57,569 nt of DNA, taken from NCBI GenBank assembly GCA_031261915.1, contig JAISIT010000223.1, positions 1-57,569 on the forward strand, given 5' to 3'. Both the position numbers and the translations under genes were made by a program. The DNA comes from Candidatus Methanoflexus mossambicus (GTDB lineage: Archaea; Methanobacteriota; Methanobacteria; Methanobacteriales; Methanobacteriaceae). Position 1 is the first letter of the stretch; the number at the start of each line of letters is the position of its first letter. Below are positions 30,712-40,857 of this stretch, in pieces. A model generated the notes under the pieces. That model was not told the DNA's origin. It searched no databases and was given only the letters and a program-made list of their open reading frames with translations.

Positions 30712-31731
30712 TTATAAAATTCCCATTGCTTTGTTGGTCTTAGCTATTGATTTTTCGTTATCTTCTTCTAATTCACATAATGATCGTATAGCATCAACAT
30801 TTTCAGGAACAACATCTGATTCTTGATGAACAGCTTGCATATAGAATAATTCATCATTAACAACATTTATTGATTCTTTCCATATAGGTATCTCATATAA
30901 ATCGTTTCTATTTCTACCTAATTCCTTAGCATATTCCATAAACTCTGCTGTAGATCCTAATCCATCTTTTGCATTGAGTAATAGAACTCTTGACCTTTTT
31001 TCCCATGTATTAATTATATCATCAACTGAAATATCATCTTTAAGTTCAACCATTAAGTTATGTTGGTGCATTAAAGTAGTTGGAACAAGTAATGCCATAG
31101 TTACAATATTTACTCCATTCATAACGGTTTGAAGGTCTGGACCATGATGAGAAGGAACTGTTGGGGGATTAGGAACAACTGCATTTATAGGACCTTTATT
31201 AACTTGATAAGGATCACTACCACGTCTAACCATAACTGCACGAACTTTTTTAATTCCAATTAAATCATCTATAGGTTTTAAACTGCGAGTTAATCCAGTA
31301 GTATTACATGAAACAACTCTTGTAAATTCCTTTCCTAAAGAATCATCATAATTACCAAAAGAATTAAATGAAAGTCCAGTAAGCTCATGTTTTTCTCCAC
31401 CTTGATATATTGCTTTAACTCCAGCTTTTTTATATTTTTCAAGATTTTCAGACCCTATATTTCCAGGTGTGCAGTCTACAATAACATCGGCTTTACTAAT
31501 CATGTCATCAACAATTCCAGAAACCTCAATTTCTGCTTCATTAAAAAGATTTTCTCTTTCAGGAATTCCAATATACAAATCATACCCCTTTTGAGTAGCT
31601 ATTTTTGATTCATAATTTGGACGAGTTTTACTAACTCCAACAACTTCCATATCGTTTTGTAATGCCACAGCATCAGCAACTCTTTTTCCTATAGTTCCAT
31701 ATCCATTTATTGCAACTTTAATTTTAGCCAT
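30712..31731 (-). CDS. gap: Glyceraldehyde-3-phosphate dehydrogenase, type II
   Basis: A 339-residue archaeal type II phosphorylating GAPDH. The Rossmann start is [17 protein letters not shown]. The catalytic Cys is in [11 protein letters not shown] (about residue 140). The phosphate-binding segments are MVRRGSDP and [11 protein letters not shown]. It works in gluconeogenesis between 1,3-bisphosphoglycerate and glyceraldehyde 3-phosphate, the substrate of the Fbp aldolase encoded at 1291. A miniature inverted-repeat element (31758-31879) starts 26 bp upstream of the start codon, in the same relative orientation as the one before fbp. Any promoter must therefore be inside it or further upstream. 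Confidence 0.96.
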   Translation of the reverse strand: MAKIKVAINGYGTIGKRVADAVALQNDMEVVGVSKTRPNYESKIATQKGYDLYIGIPERENLFNEAEIEVSGIVDDMISKADVIVDCTPGNIGSENLEKYKKAGVKAIYQGGEKHELTGLSFNSFGNYDDSLGKEFTRVVSCNTTGLTRSLKPIDDLIGIKKVRAVMVRRGSDPYQVNKGPINAVVPNPPTVPSHHGPDLQTVMNGVNIVTMALLVPTTLMHQHNLMVELKDDISVDDIINTWEKRSRVLLLNAKDGLGSTAEFMEYAKELGRNRNDLYEIPIWKESINVVNDELFYMQAVHQESDVVPENVDAIRSLCELEEDNEKSIAKTNKAMGIL

Positions 31732-31757
31732 TTAAAACACTGTTTTTAATTTTTTAT

Positions 31758-31879
31758 GGCACTGACAATTTTTACTTACTTCGAGTTAAATAAAAATACC
31801 TTAAGATCTCTTAAAATTTAATTTACCCAATAATCCATGTAATTAATATTACTTTAAGTAAGTTGATTTTGACAGCACA
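31758..31879 (-). mobile_element. MITE-like element copy 2, upstream of gap
   Basis: A 122-bp element with terminal inverted repeats (GGCACTGACAATTTTTACTT at the left; AAGTTGATTTTGACAGCACA at the right). Read toward gap, it aligns along its whole length with the element upstream of fbp, including internal blocks GTAAATTAAATTTTAAG and TATTTTTATTTAACTCGAAG. Flanks TTTTTTAT and TTTTTTGG match at six of eight bases, compatible with a decayed 8-bp target duplication. It carries no ORF. Confidence 0.75.
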
Positions 31880-32461
31880 TTTTTTGGTCTGTTCCAAAAC
31901 TATATTTTGGCAAATATTGATTTATTTTACTTAACGAAGTTAAGTAGAAAACTAAGTTCTCTTTAATTAACAAAGTTAATTTAGAAAAAATCTTTGATTT
32001 TTCTTTAAATTCAATTTTGATCTGTTAAATTATTTAAAACTTAAATTCTAATACTCTTTAATATTAATTTTATAAAAATTCTTAAAAATATCAATTATGA
32101 AACAGACATTTTTCTTAATTATTTTAATTTTTTTTAATTAAATAAAACAAATTATATTATCTTTTTTTATTTTAATAAATTTTTCTCATAAATATTTTAT
32201 TTTTATTTTTATTTAATCAAATAATATTGAATTTAATTTTATTTTTATTATAATATTTTTTAGATAATATTTAATTAGTATTAATATATTTAATATATTT
32301 AATAGATTTAATATCTTCTTTTAGTTATGTGTAATTAATATTTAATATATAATTAATCTAAATTAGTTATAAACTCATATTAAGTAGAAAATAATTATTA
32401 AGTAGAAAATAATTATTAAATAGTAAATTAATTAAAGAATATTGATATGGTGTTGTTATTT
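31880..32461. other. Intergenic region between gap and top6A
   Basis: 582 bases with no gene. Visible inverted repeats: CCAAAACTATATTTTGG near 31904-31920, ACTTAACGAAGTTAAGT at 31929-31945 and ATTAACAAAGTTAAT near 31965. These lie upstream of gap on the minus strand and could be operators or hairpins of its leader. The rest is A/T-rich spacer with TTAATATA repeats. Confidence 0.5.
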
Positions 32462-33541
32462 TTAGATATTTTCTAATTTTTCAGGGAAATAAGTATCAAC
32501 AACATATTCCAAACCATATTTTGAGAATGCTTGTTGTTCTGCTTTTTTACCTATTTTAAGCATTTTTTTAATTTCGTTTTGCCACTGCTTATTTTTATAT
32601 CTTGGATCTTTTGCAAGTTCTTTTAATCGCATTATGTCTACTTCTTTTAAAGGGTCTGTAGGAAGATCATAATTAATAATATCACTTGCAGTAACACCTA
32701 AAAATTTAGCATCTGGGGTGGCTAAGTCATGATTGACATGGGCAAGTTTAGCACTTCCAGAAATTATAACCATAGCTATATGGAAGCCCCATGGATCTCC
32801 ATCATTACAAATGTAAACAGGAAGTTTTAATTCTGTGCTAACTCTTTTTAAAAATCGTCTTGTTGCTCTTGCTGCTTGTCCTTTAAGTCCAACAATCAAT
32901 GTATTAAATTTATCATATGCTTTTTCTTGAACCATTCTATGAAACATTCCCATTGTTTCAACAGCAATGACTCTCTCAACATTATGATCAACAAAATCGA
33001 CTTCATCGATTGTGGGAGAAATAGTATATCCAGATTTTCCAGATTTAAGTGCGTTTATTTCTACTTCTCCTTCTTGAAGAGTTATGTTTCCATAAACTGA
33101 TGCTCCATCTTCTTCGGGCATTAAACCTAAATCTTCTCTTGAAGCACCCAAAGTAACTTCCAAATCCTCTGCCAAGATATTAGATTCATTTTGGTCTGAA
33201 AAACTCATTCCCCAACCTTCACTAACATAATACATTTCCCTTAAAGTGGCTGTTTTTTCTCGATTCACAAGATCTTTACAAAAATTTGACACATACATCA
33301 TTTGTCCTATTTTTTTAATTTGTTTAACATTTCCAAGGGATCTTTTTCCATATCTATCCCCTAAAACATAATATCTTTTATTTTCATCGTAAACAATATT
33401 TCCAGTCCCTCTTGATGGTATTTTAAGACTTGGTATCTCTTTGTTTTCAACATCTTCAATAATCGATTGTCCTAATCCTTTAAGTTTATTTATTGTTATT
33501 TCTTTTCTATTGTTAATTGGATTTTTAATTTTTTCAGTCAT
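32462..33541 (-). CDS. top6A: DNA topoisomerase VI subunit A
   Basis: The 359-residue DNA-cleaving subunit of the type IIB topoisomerase, homologous to Spo11. The active-site Tyr is in [12 protein letters not shown] (about residue 102-103). The Toprim metal site is seen as VAVETMG and [13 protein letters not shown]. It makes the double-strand break and covalent 5' phosphotyrosine link, working with subunit B to relax supercoils and decatenate chromosomes. GGTGAATAA precedes the ATG. It lies 95 bp downstream of top6B in the same direction. Confidence 0.96.
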   Translation of the reverse strand: MTEKIKNPINNRKEITINKLKGLGQSIIEDVENKEIPSLKIPSRGTGNIVYDENKRYYVLGDRYGKRSLGNVKQIKKIGQMMYVSNFCKDLVNREKTATLREMYYVSEGWGMSFSDQNESNILAEDLEVTLGASREDLGLMPEEDGASVYGNITLQEGEVEINALKSGKSGYTISPTIDEVDFVDHNVERVIAVETMGMFHRMVQEKAYDKFNTLIVGLKGQAARATRRFLKRVSTELKLPVYICNDGDPWGFHIAMVIISGSAKLAHVNHDLATPDAKFLGVTASDIINYDLPTDPLKEVDIMRLKELAKDPRYKNKQWQNEIKKMLKIGKKAEQQAFSKYGLEYVVDTYFPEKLENI

Positions 33542-33636
33542 TTATTCACCGTCTACAATATTTTCTTACACTATTTGTTATTGTTGTCCTTATCATTTGA
33601 TTATTATTAATATTACTTATTTACTATTAATATTAC

Positions 33637-35385
33637 TTATTTATTATGATCAACAAAATTATCTAAGGTCATATTTTTTTTAGTATTTTCTTTCATATCT
33701 TCTTTTGATATAGTGTCATTATTTCCTGTATTTTCTTTTTTAAAATTTTTATTTTCATTACTTGTATTATTAGATTTATCAATTTCATTAATTTCAATTT
33801 TATCAGGATCTTCACCTAATAATTCTGCTAAAGCTCGTTTTGTGACTTTTGATAGAACTTCATGATATTCAGGAACACCTGTTTCTCCAAGTTTAGCTGC
33901 TTCTTCTATTATTAATGGAACATACTCTTCAAAAATTTTAGATCGCATTGCTTTTTCTTTTTCAGCTTTCTTTGCTCTTAGATATTTCTGAAGCTTACGA
34001 GCTATTTTCATTGTGGCTTGCTTTACTTCCACAATTATCTCTTTTTCTGGAGCTATGCTTTGTTTTCCTGTGGATTGATATGGAACTTGAGTAGAGATAA
34101 TATTAATAAATAATGTAAGAGGAGTGTTTTCTAAATCTTTTATTCCATATCGTTTCCAATCAATACTCTTTAAAGACTCTGTAATTGCACAACTTCCTTC
34201 ATCAAAGGTTAATGGAACTCTATTTGCAAATCTCATAATTTCTGATTTCTTTTGATCTGAAACAATCCTTCCAGATTCCCCACCATAAGCTATTCCTGCT
34301 TCTACAATAAATGCAACCCCTCCACGATACGCAATAGGGTTTCTTGTAGTTGTTGCTACAAATTCAGGTTTTAAAATTTCAACCATACCCTTTTCTATCT
34401 GTTCATTGCCAATTGGGATTAAACCAGATGTAGGTGGAGCCATAAATTTCATTGTGGAAATAGCTTTTACAATATTCTCTGCTTCTTCCCATTTCATATT
34501 TTTAGGTTGTTTATTGAAGTTTATTTTAGTAATATCTTCTATTTCATCTGCTTTTTTCTTAGACAACCTAGAAAGAGATTCTGTTAGTAAAGTTCTAATT
34601 CTTTTTTTCTCGGTATGTTTTCCCATAAAAATTAAATCATCAGCAGTAATCCCTTTTGGATGTGGAAGAACTTCTGTTGGTAAAATTGGAACAATATCTG
34701 CTGCTCTTTTAAAAAGATATTCTCGACGATTTCCGTTTTCATCTTTATTTGGACTTCTAAAGAATATTTGGGCATGAGGATTTCCAACCATTGTTCGTCT
34801 AATATATTCAAATGCACCTTGTTGAGTCAATTTGTATGAAACATCTTTTAATTGTAATTCAATGGTCACACCAGTTTCTTTAGGAGTAAAATATTCTTTT
34901 TTTAATAACATTCCTTTATTTTTTTTCATATCCATTTTAAATGTCATTTTTACTCCTTTAAGTTCTCCATTTTCTTGATATGCAGATGTAACTGTTGTAG
35001 CTTGACCTGTTGACATTTGAGATAACATTACACAACCACTACAACCTAAACCTTGTTGACCTCTTGATTGGATATTTCTAAATTTTGATCCAGCAAACAT
35101 TGTGCAGTATACTTTCATAATAAATGCTTCTGGAATTCCTGGTCCATTATCTGTATGTTTTAAAATATAATGATCCTCGGCTATTTTTCTTAAATCAATT
35201 TTTATTTCTGGCAATATTCCAGATTCTTCACATGCATCAAAGCTATTGGTTATAAGTTCATGAAAAACCATGGTTAATGATCTAATTTTTCCTGAAAACC
35301 CTAACATTTGCTTATTTTTTCTAAAAAATTCTGATGGTGTTAATTCTGTAAAATTATCAAAGAGTTCTGCTGCTTGTAATGACAA
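33637..35385 (-). CDS. top6B: DNA topoisomerase VI subunit B
   Basis: The 582-residue ATPase subunit. GHKL motifs: N-box [17 protein letters not shown]1 [12 protein letters not shown] and G2 [14 protein letters not shown]. An H2TH-like segment and the transducer domain follow, with the long C-terminal helix [22 protein letters not shown]. The last ~45 residues are Asn/Lys/Glu-rich and low complexity, another example of this genome's expansions. The ATG is preceded by AGGAGGAT, one of the strongest ribosome-binding sites here. top6A follows immediately downstream. Confidence 0.95.
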   Translation of the reverse strand: MSLQAAELFDNFTELTPSEFFRKNKQMLGFSGKIRSLTMVFHELITNSFDACEESGILPEIKIDLRKIAEDHYILKHTDNGPGIPEAFIMKVYCTMFAGSKFRNIQSRGQQGLGCSGCVMLSQMSTGQATTVTSAYQENGELKGVKMTFKMDMKKNKGMLLKKEYFTPKETGVTIELQLKDVSYKLTQQGAFEYIRRTMVGNPHAQIFFRSPNKDENGNRREYLFKRAADIVPILPTEVLPHPKGITADDLIFMGKHTEKKRIRTLLTESLSRLSKKKADEIEDITKINFNKQPKNMKWEEAENIVKAISTMKFMAPPTSGLIPIGNEQIEKGMVEILKPEFVATTTRNPIAYRGGVAFIVEAGIAYGGESGRIVSDQKKSEIMRFANRVPLTFDEGSCAITESLKSIDWKRYGIKDLENTPLTLFINIISTQVPYQSTGKQSIAPEKEIIVEVKQATMKIARKLQKYLRAKKAEKEKAMRSKIFEEYVPLIIEEAAKLGETGVPEYHEVLSKVTKRALAELLGEDPDKIEINEIDKSNNTSNENKNFKKENTGNNDTISKEDMKENTKKNMTLDNFVDHNK

Positions 35386-36022
35386 AAATTAATCCTCCTT
35401 TTTTTAATAATTAACTTTTACATTTTTAATAATTATGATTAAATTTTATTTGGAAATATAAACTTTTATTTAATTAATGTTATTATTTTTAGTATTTATT
35501 TTTACTATTTTTATTAACTTTATTATTTATTTTAATTAGTAATTATTAATAATTTTTTCTAATTTTCTAATTTTATTACTTTTATTACTTTTATTACTTT
35601 TATCTATATTAATTTATATTCTTTTTATTATTTTACTTACTATATTTATTATTTTATCCGTATATTTATATTTTTTACATATTTATTACTTTTTACATAT
35701 TTATTACTTTTAATTATTACTTTTAATTTTGTTTATATAAACACTTTTTCCAAGAGCATTTGGAAACTAATATTCAACTATAAATAAAGTTATATTTATT
35801 AAAATTAGATATAATATTTAAAATTAATAATTTTATTTAAATTGATATCAATACATTATTTAAGATTAATAACATTATAATGGTAATAACACTATTTAAG
35901 ATTAATAACACTATTTAAGGTTAATAATTCCATTATCCTATTTAAATTAAAACATTAAAAAGCAATATATTTAAAAGATAAATATATTTTTTAATATCCA
36001 CATAAATTATTTAAGTTAATGT
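35386..36022. other. Intergenic region with repeats
   Basis: 637 bases between top6B and the KH gene, both on the minus strand. It contains ATTACTTTT repeats (35575-35720) and two to three copies of ATAACACTATTTAAGRTTA (35885-35930). No gene is visible. It must include the top6BA promoter unless the KH gene is cotranscribed. Confidence 0.5.
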
Positions 36023-36622
36023 TTAAATATCATCTCTTAGTTCAATTTCATTTTCATTTTCAAGTCCAAGCATTGTTTTAAATTCTTTCATTTTTCTGTC
36101 TTGTTTTTTAGATTCTAAAAATCCATAAACTGATTTATGTCTTGAACCATTTAAAATCATTTCAACAGCTTCTTTAGCAACCATAATATTTTCTAATTCC
36201 CCAATTAAAGAAACAGTCTTTCCATAAACTGCCATTGATACTTCTGCCATGTCTATAATTATTTCTCTTGTTTTTCCATCTTTTCCAATAACTCTGCCTT
36301 TGTATCTTGCCAATGCTTTTTTAGATTTTCCAACATATAATGGAATTTTAATTATTTCTAAATAATAATCATCATTCTCTAATTTAATCGCGTTTTCAGG
36401 TGAAAATCCTCTTCCAATAGCTTTTATAATATTATTTGCTTTCCATATAGATAATGGATCCTTCATTTCCTTTGTTGGGCTTATCGTAACCACACCGTCT
36501 TCACTATCAATATCTATTGAAGTTTTAGTTAATTTTTCTATTGTTTTTTTTATTTCTCCTTTTGAACCAATTAATGAACCAATTCTATCTTTAGGAATCT
36601 TTAAATATTCAAATTCTGCCAA
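36023..36622 (-). CDS. KH-domain RNA-binding protein (Dim2/Pno1-like)
   Basis: A 199-residue protein with two KH domains. The first has the GxxG loop in LIGSKGEIKKTIEK (about residue 16-20), the second in RVIGKDGKTREIIIDMAEVS. This is the archaeal counterpart of eukaryotic Dim2/Pno1, which binds the 3' end of small-subunit rRNA and works with RIO kinases and Nob1. Translation starts at TTG (36622) after AAGGTG; no in-frame ATG is suitable. In related archaea I expect a RIO1 gene next to it; here RIO1 is at 13797. Confidence 0.88.
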   Translation of the reverse strand: MAEFEYLKIPKDRIGSLIGSKGEIKKTIEKLTKTSIDIDSEDGVVTISPTKEMKDPLSIWKANNIIKAIGRGFSPENAIKLENDDYYLEIIKIPLYVGKSKKALARYKGRVIGKDGKTREIIIDMAEVSMAVYGKTVSLIGELENIMVAKEAVEMILNGSRHKSVYGFLESKKQDRKMKEFKTMLGLENENEIELRDDI

Positions 36623-37137
36623 TTAAACACCTTAATATTATTTTTTTGATTTATTTTTTTATTTTACTTTAATTTTCAAATTTTTATTTTAATACCATAT
36701 TTAATACCATTATACATTTTATATTTGTTAATATAAATATTTCTTGTTATTTTTTATTAGTTTTTATTTATTATCTTTTATTATTTTTTATTTTTTATTA
36801 ATTATATATTCATATATATTTTTTATTAATTTATTATTTTTTTAATTATATTTTTTCATTCAACTAAATTAAAATTATAAATATATATATGAAAAAAAGT
36901 ATATATTTATTATACTTTTTATTCTATTTTTTTTATAAGTCCTATTTTATATGGATTGTTGTGTTTATAAAAAAAACTATTAATTTATAAAAAAGTTTAA
37001 AAAAGTTATAAAAAATTAGTTATTTATTTATAAAAACATTTAAATAATAATATAATCCAGAAAAACAGTGAATTAAACGAGTATATATGAAGATAAGAGA
37101 TTTTTTTAATGGTTTGATAGTGTATTGGGTGTGAAAA
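36623..37137. other. Divergent intergenic region
   Basis: 515 bases between the KH gene (minus) and the unknown gene at 37138 (plus). It holds a perfect 10-bp stem with 7-nt loop at 36894-36920. A TATA-like ATTTAAATAATAATATAATCC lies near 37039, with transcription expected to start near 37070. No stable RNA gene is evident. Confidence 0.55.
36894..36920. repeat. Perfect 10-bp inverted repeat
   Basis: AAAAAGTATA at 36894-36903 and TATACTTTTT at 36911-36920 are exact reverse complements around a 7-nt loop. Because T-runs follow on both strands it could act as a bidirectional terminator, or as an operator in this divergent promoter region. Confidence 0.6.
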
Positions 37138-37764
37138 ATGATTAAAGATAGGATTGATACTCTTAGACAAGCAGCAAAAGTTTCAACAGAAGAAAATTCT
37201 GATAAAATGTGGTGTGTTATTGCTGGAAATCAAGAATTAATTAATGAAATTGTTTATAAATCTATTTCATCCCATGATCGTGTTCAAATTCTTTTTAGGG
37301 AACATATTATTATTAAAGAATCTTTTACTAATTATAAATTTGATTTTATAATGTTATGGGGCGAAACAAATAAACTAAGAGAATTAACATATTATTCGAA
37401 GGAACATGGAGGTTCTTATGTTAAAATAGCTCCATATTATGTTAAACACGAGTCTAACATCATGCTAATTGTTGGTTCAGATAAAGATGTTAAAAAATTT
37501 GTTGGAAATGTTGAAAATCTTAAATTTGATGTTTCTATTTTATTTGATGACCACACAACAGGTTTTATCGCAACTGATATGCATATGGGCAATAAATTAT
37601 CAAAAATGTTTAAAACCTTTTTAGAACCATTATTTAATATGAATGATATTGTTTTAACTACAATTTTGATATCTGTTAAAGATGAATCAAATATTGATAA
37701 AATTAAAGAATTATCTAAAAATCATAAAGTTTTTGTAATTGATTTCCAGGACATTAATAAGTAA
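37138..37764 (+). CDS. Conserved-looking hypothetical protein
   Basis: I do not recognise this 208-residue protein. It is soluble, with no signal peptide or membrane helix, and looks like an alternating alpha/beta fold: strands MWCVIAG, FDFIMLWGE, NIMLIVGSD, VSILFDD, VFVIDF alternate with charged helices. No catalytic motif stands out. The C-terminal TTILISVKDESNIDKIKELSKN hints at an ACT-like or small regulatory module, which is speculative. The ATG follows GGGTGTG. It has its own promoter region and no same-strand neighbour downstream within 990 bp; the next gene converges on it. Confidence 0.65.
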   Translation: MIKDRIDTLRQAAKVSTEENSDKMWCVIAGNQELINEIVYKSISSHDRVQILFREHIIIKESFTNYKFDFIMLWGETNKLRELTYYSKEHGGSYVKIAPYYVKHESNIMLIVGSDKDVKKFVGNVENLKFDVSILFDDHTTGFIATDMHMGNKLSKMFKTFLEPLFNMNDIVLTTILISVKDESNIDKIKELSKNHKVFVIDFQDINK

Positions 37765-37895
37765 GGTATAATAATCAATACTCAATAATCAATACATAAT
37801 ACCCAATAATTAATACTTAATACTCAATATATACTACTTAATACTCAACACAGAATATGGAATAATTAATAATTAATTAATTCTTTTTTTGTTTT

Positions 37896-38411
37896 TTAAG
37901 AATAAATAGATTTTCCATGAGCAATAGCTACTATTGCAGGAATAGCTTTAACCTTTAATTTAAATATCGATTCTATACCCTCTTCTTTAAACATTACCAC
38001 TTCTTTTGAAATTACTTTATCTGTTAACACTGCAGCTACTGGAGGAGTAATAAAAAAAATAGAATTTTCTTTTTTTAGTGATTTTATCGTTTTATCACTT
38101 AAAGAACCTTTTCCTATATGAATTTTAACTCCAGATTGAGATAATAATGAAATAGAAGACTCAATTTCAGTTTTATTACTTGTTGTAGGAGCTATTCCAG
38201 ATTTACTTACGGCAGTATGCATAAAAACAGATCCGTTTAGATCAAATGGAATTAATTCAATTTTTTCATCTTGAATAATTTTTTTTAACTTCGGTAAAAC
38301 AGCATCACGCCCAGTATAAATAATTCCACTAATTAATACCTTATCTCCAATTTTTAAGTTATTTATATCTTTATTTGATATAGGTGTTTCTAATTTAATC
38401 ATATTTATCAT
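37896..38411 (-). CDS. Class I fumarate hydratase, beta subunit
   Basis: A 171-residue Fe-S hydro-lyase beta-type subunit of two-subunit fumarases (or L(+)-tartrate dehydratases). Recognisable segments are GDKVLISGIIYTGRDAV, FMHTAVSKSGIAPTTSNK and the swivelling-domain core VKIHIGKGSLSD followed by FFITPPVAAVL. It interconverts fumarate and malate with the alpha subunit, which is not in this window. Together with korDABC it represents the reductive citric acid branch toward 2-oxoglutarate. Two ATG codons 9 nt apart (38411, 38402) are possible starts; neither has a good ribosome-binding site. Confidence 0.87.
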   Translation of the reverse strand: MINMIKLETPISNKDINNLKIGDKVLISGIIYTGRDAVLPKLKKIIQDEKIELIPFDLNGSVFMHTAVSKSGIAPTTSNKTEIESSISLLSQSGVKIHIGKGSLSDKTIKSLKKENSIFFITPPVAAVLTDKVISKEVVMFKEEGIESIFKLKVKAIPAIVAIAHGKSIYS

Positions 38412-38753
38412 TTTTACTCATATTTATTCATTTATTTAATATATGCTAAGTTTATATGGTAATTTCAATTATATTTTGATTTATTTTTGATTATTATTCA
38501 ATATACTATTTTTTTTAATTTAATATTTGATAATTTTGATAAAGTTTATATTTCTTTGTATTAATATTATAGTATATTACTCTTATTATTTGCATTATAA
38601 GTTTTGGAATTATATAATTTTTGTTATTGAATACTATTATAATTATTAATATTTCCAATATCTTTGTATATCTTTAATATATTTAATACTTTTAATAGTA
38701 TAATTATTGATAATATTTGGTCTATTGATTAGTTTTTTATTATTGGTGGTTTT
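38412..38753. other. Divergent intergenic region
   Basis: 342 bases of A/T-rich sequence between fumarase beta (minus) and the ion channel (plus). No repeats longer than a dozen bases and no gene recognised. GGTGGT at 38745-38750 is the ribosome-binding site of the channel gene. Confidence 0.5.
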
Positions 38754-39719
38754 TTGAACTTTAATAAAGCTATTTATGAATTTTTAATGTTAATACTGAT
38801 TTCATTTGATACTGTTTTGCTCTTATATTCCAGTTTCTATAATTTTTCTCCATCACAACATAATGCATTATATATTTTTGATTTCATCGTTTGTTTTATT
38901 TTATTTATAGAATTCATTTATTCTTTTAATCAGTCTAAAAATAAAAAAGAAGATTTGAAACAAAATTGGTATTATTTAATTGCTTTAATCCCCGATATTT
39001 TTTTAAAGAGTGTTTTAGGATTTTTTGGTTTTTATAACTTTTCATTTGTCTTCCGATTATTTGGAATTATAAGAATAATGACTTTATTGACTGTTTTAAA
39101 GAAATACTTTTCTCTTTTATTTAAAGTTATTAAAGAAACATATTTGGATAATTTAGTTTTAATTCTTGTCATGATTGTAATATTAGGTTCTATTTCTTTT
39201 TATTATGTTGATAGTTCAGTGAATACATTTGCTGATAGTTTATGGTATGTTTTGGTTACTATTTCGTCTTTAGGTTATGGAGATATTGTTCCTAAAACTT
39301 ACGGTGGAAGAGCTATTGGTTTTATTTTGATAATTGGAGGAATATTTCTATACAGTATTTTAATAGCAGCCATTTCTTCAATTTATACTAGAAAAATTGA
39401 AAATAAAACAAGAAAATCATTAAATAAACGTTTTAATTATTTAGAAAAGAAAATTGAAAACATTCATAGGATTTTAACTCAATTAGAAAAGGAAAAACTT
39501 TCAGAATCAAATAATAATATTGTTAAAAATAGCAATATTGATTTTAATGGTAATTATTGGGATAATAATACTAATAATAATCTTAATAATAATACTAATA
39601 ATAATAGTAATAGTAATAATAATAGTAATAGTAATAATAATACTAACAATTTTAATGCTAATAACAATTATAATGATACTAATAGTAATTATAATTCTTT
39701 TAAAAATGAAAACAATTAA
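38754..39719 (+). CDS. Voltage-gated-type potassium channel
   Basis: A 321-residue ion-channel protein. Hydrophobic helices S1-S3 occupy about residues 8-85. An arginine-spaced helix (FRLFGIIRIMTLLTVLKK) is S4-like and may be a reduced voltage sensor. The pore loop with the K+ selectivity filter TISSLGYGD is near residue 170-176, followed by the inner helix IGFILIIGGIFLYSILIAAI. A cytosolic helix/coiled coil (EKKIENIHRILTQLEKEK) likely aids tetramer assembly. The last ~65 residues are almost pure Asn with Ser/Thr. Translation starts at TTG after GGTGGT. No regulatory RCK domain is present. Confidence 0.88.
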   Translation: MNFNKAIYEFLMLILISFDTVLLLYSSFYNFSPSQHNALYIFDFIVCFILFIEFIYSFNQSKNKKEDLKQNWYYLIALIPDIFLKSVLGFFGFYNFSFVFRLFGIIRIMTLLTVLKKYFSLLFKVIKETYLDNLVLILVMIVILGSISFYYVDSSVNTFADSLWYVLVTISSLGYGDIVPKTYGGRAIGFILIIGGIFLYSILIAAISSIYTRKIENKTRKSLNKRFNYLEKKIENIHRILTQLEKEKLSESNNNIVKNSNIDFNGNYWDNNTNNNLNNNTNNNSNSNNNSNSNNNTNNFNANNNYNDTNSNYNSFKNENN

Positions 39720-39802
39720 TGTAATAATAAAATATAAATATTTAATTTTTTTTATAATGTGTTTTTTAATATAGGATCATTTATTGATTTTTTTTAGTAT
39801 AA

Positions 39803-40606
39803 TCAATTCTCATAATTTTTATTTAAATATTTAAACTTTTTTGCTATGGATTTTATCATTGTGTAATCTATATCTTCATAAGAATTATCTTTAAATCCAT
39901 TTAAATACTCTAATATTTCACACATTTCTTCATACTTTCTTTTAGCATTTTTAAGTGAATTTTCTTTCCTTGAAATAGCTTTAGTTTTGAAATTATTACA
40001 TTCTCCAATAGCTATCGTGTTTAATGTCGTTTCTTCTAAATTCATTGATTTAGCAATATTTAAAGTTTCAACTAATAATGCAGATACTCCTTTTGTATAA
40101 ATACTTCTTAAAATTTTGATTTTTGAAGCTATTTCTGGAGATTTTCCTACTATTTTTATATTTAATCCATAATCTTTTAATATTTCTATTTTTTCAGATT
40201 TTTCACCAGATAAATAAATAATATGCTCTTTAGATTTAATATTTCCAATTATGGATCCTTTAATAAAATTATTTCCAATAATATTTGATATTTTATTTGT
40301 AGTTTCTGGAGATATATTATTAAAATCTATAAATATCTTTTTTATATTTTTATCATAAGTTTTAGCTATTTTCAAAGCTGATACTGGGGAATTTGCAGAA
40401 ATTATAATATCCACTACTTTAAATAGATTTTCAATAGTTTTTAAATCTTTAATTCCAATAGATTTCATCAATTGTTTGGTTTTTTCACTTCTATTTTCGG
40501 AACAACTGTATAATTCAACATTTGCTTTGTTTTTTGATTTATTTTTTAATAAAATTGATGCAATAGTGAACGATACTTCTCCAAATCCAATAAACCCTAT
40601 TTTCAT
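39803..40606 (-). CDS. NAD(P)-binding dehydrogenase with DUF1932 domain
   Basis: A 267-residue protein of the 3-hydroxyisobutyrate/6-phosphogluconate dehydrogenase superfamily. The Rossmann glycine motif is IGFIGFGEVSFTIA at the N-terminus. The middle segment KKIFIDFNNISPETTNKI is where related enzymes carry substrate-binding residues. The C-terminal ~70 residues (KIKILRSIYTKGVSALLVETL) match the DUF1932 helical domain. Substrate unknown; related proteins occur widely in methanogens. The start codon is ATG. It converges with the ion channel gene. Confidence 0.85.
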   Translation of the reverse strand: MKIGFIGFGEVSFTIASILLKNKSKNKANVELYSCSENRSEKTKQLMKSIGIKDLKTIENLFKVVDIIISANSPVSALKIAKTYDKNIKKIFIDFNNISPETTNKISNIIGNNFIKGSIIGNIKSKEHIIYLSGEKSEKIEILKDYGLNIKIVGKSPEIASKIKILRSIYTKGVSALLVETLNIAKSMNLEETTLNTIAIGECNNFKTKAISRKENSLKNAKRKYEEMCEILEYLNGFKDNSYEDIDYTMIKSIAKKFKYLNKNYEN

Positions 40607-40857
40607 TTTATTTCCGTAATTATTTCTTTTTATTTAACTTTTATTTATTTAACTTTTATTTATTTTTTATTAATTCTATTAATAGTTATATTTAATTTTA
40701 TTATTTTTATTAAAGATATTAAAGTTTTATATTTAATTTTAAATATTATAACAAACATATAATTTAATTTATAATAATTTAATATTTAATATCTATTTAA
40801 AAGTATTATTTCTATTTAAACTAAATATAAATGTTTTTTGGATAAAATAATGGTATT

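Noticed and set aside
37087-37134. 15-codon frame (MKIRDFFNGLIVYWV) just before the gene at 37138
   Set aside because: A leader peptide is conceivable, but there is no ribosome-binding site or regulatory amino-acid run.
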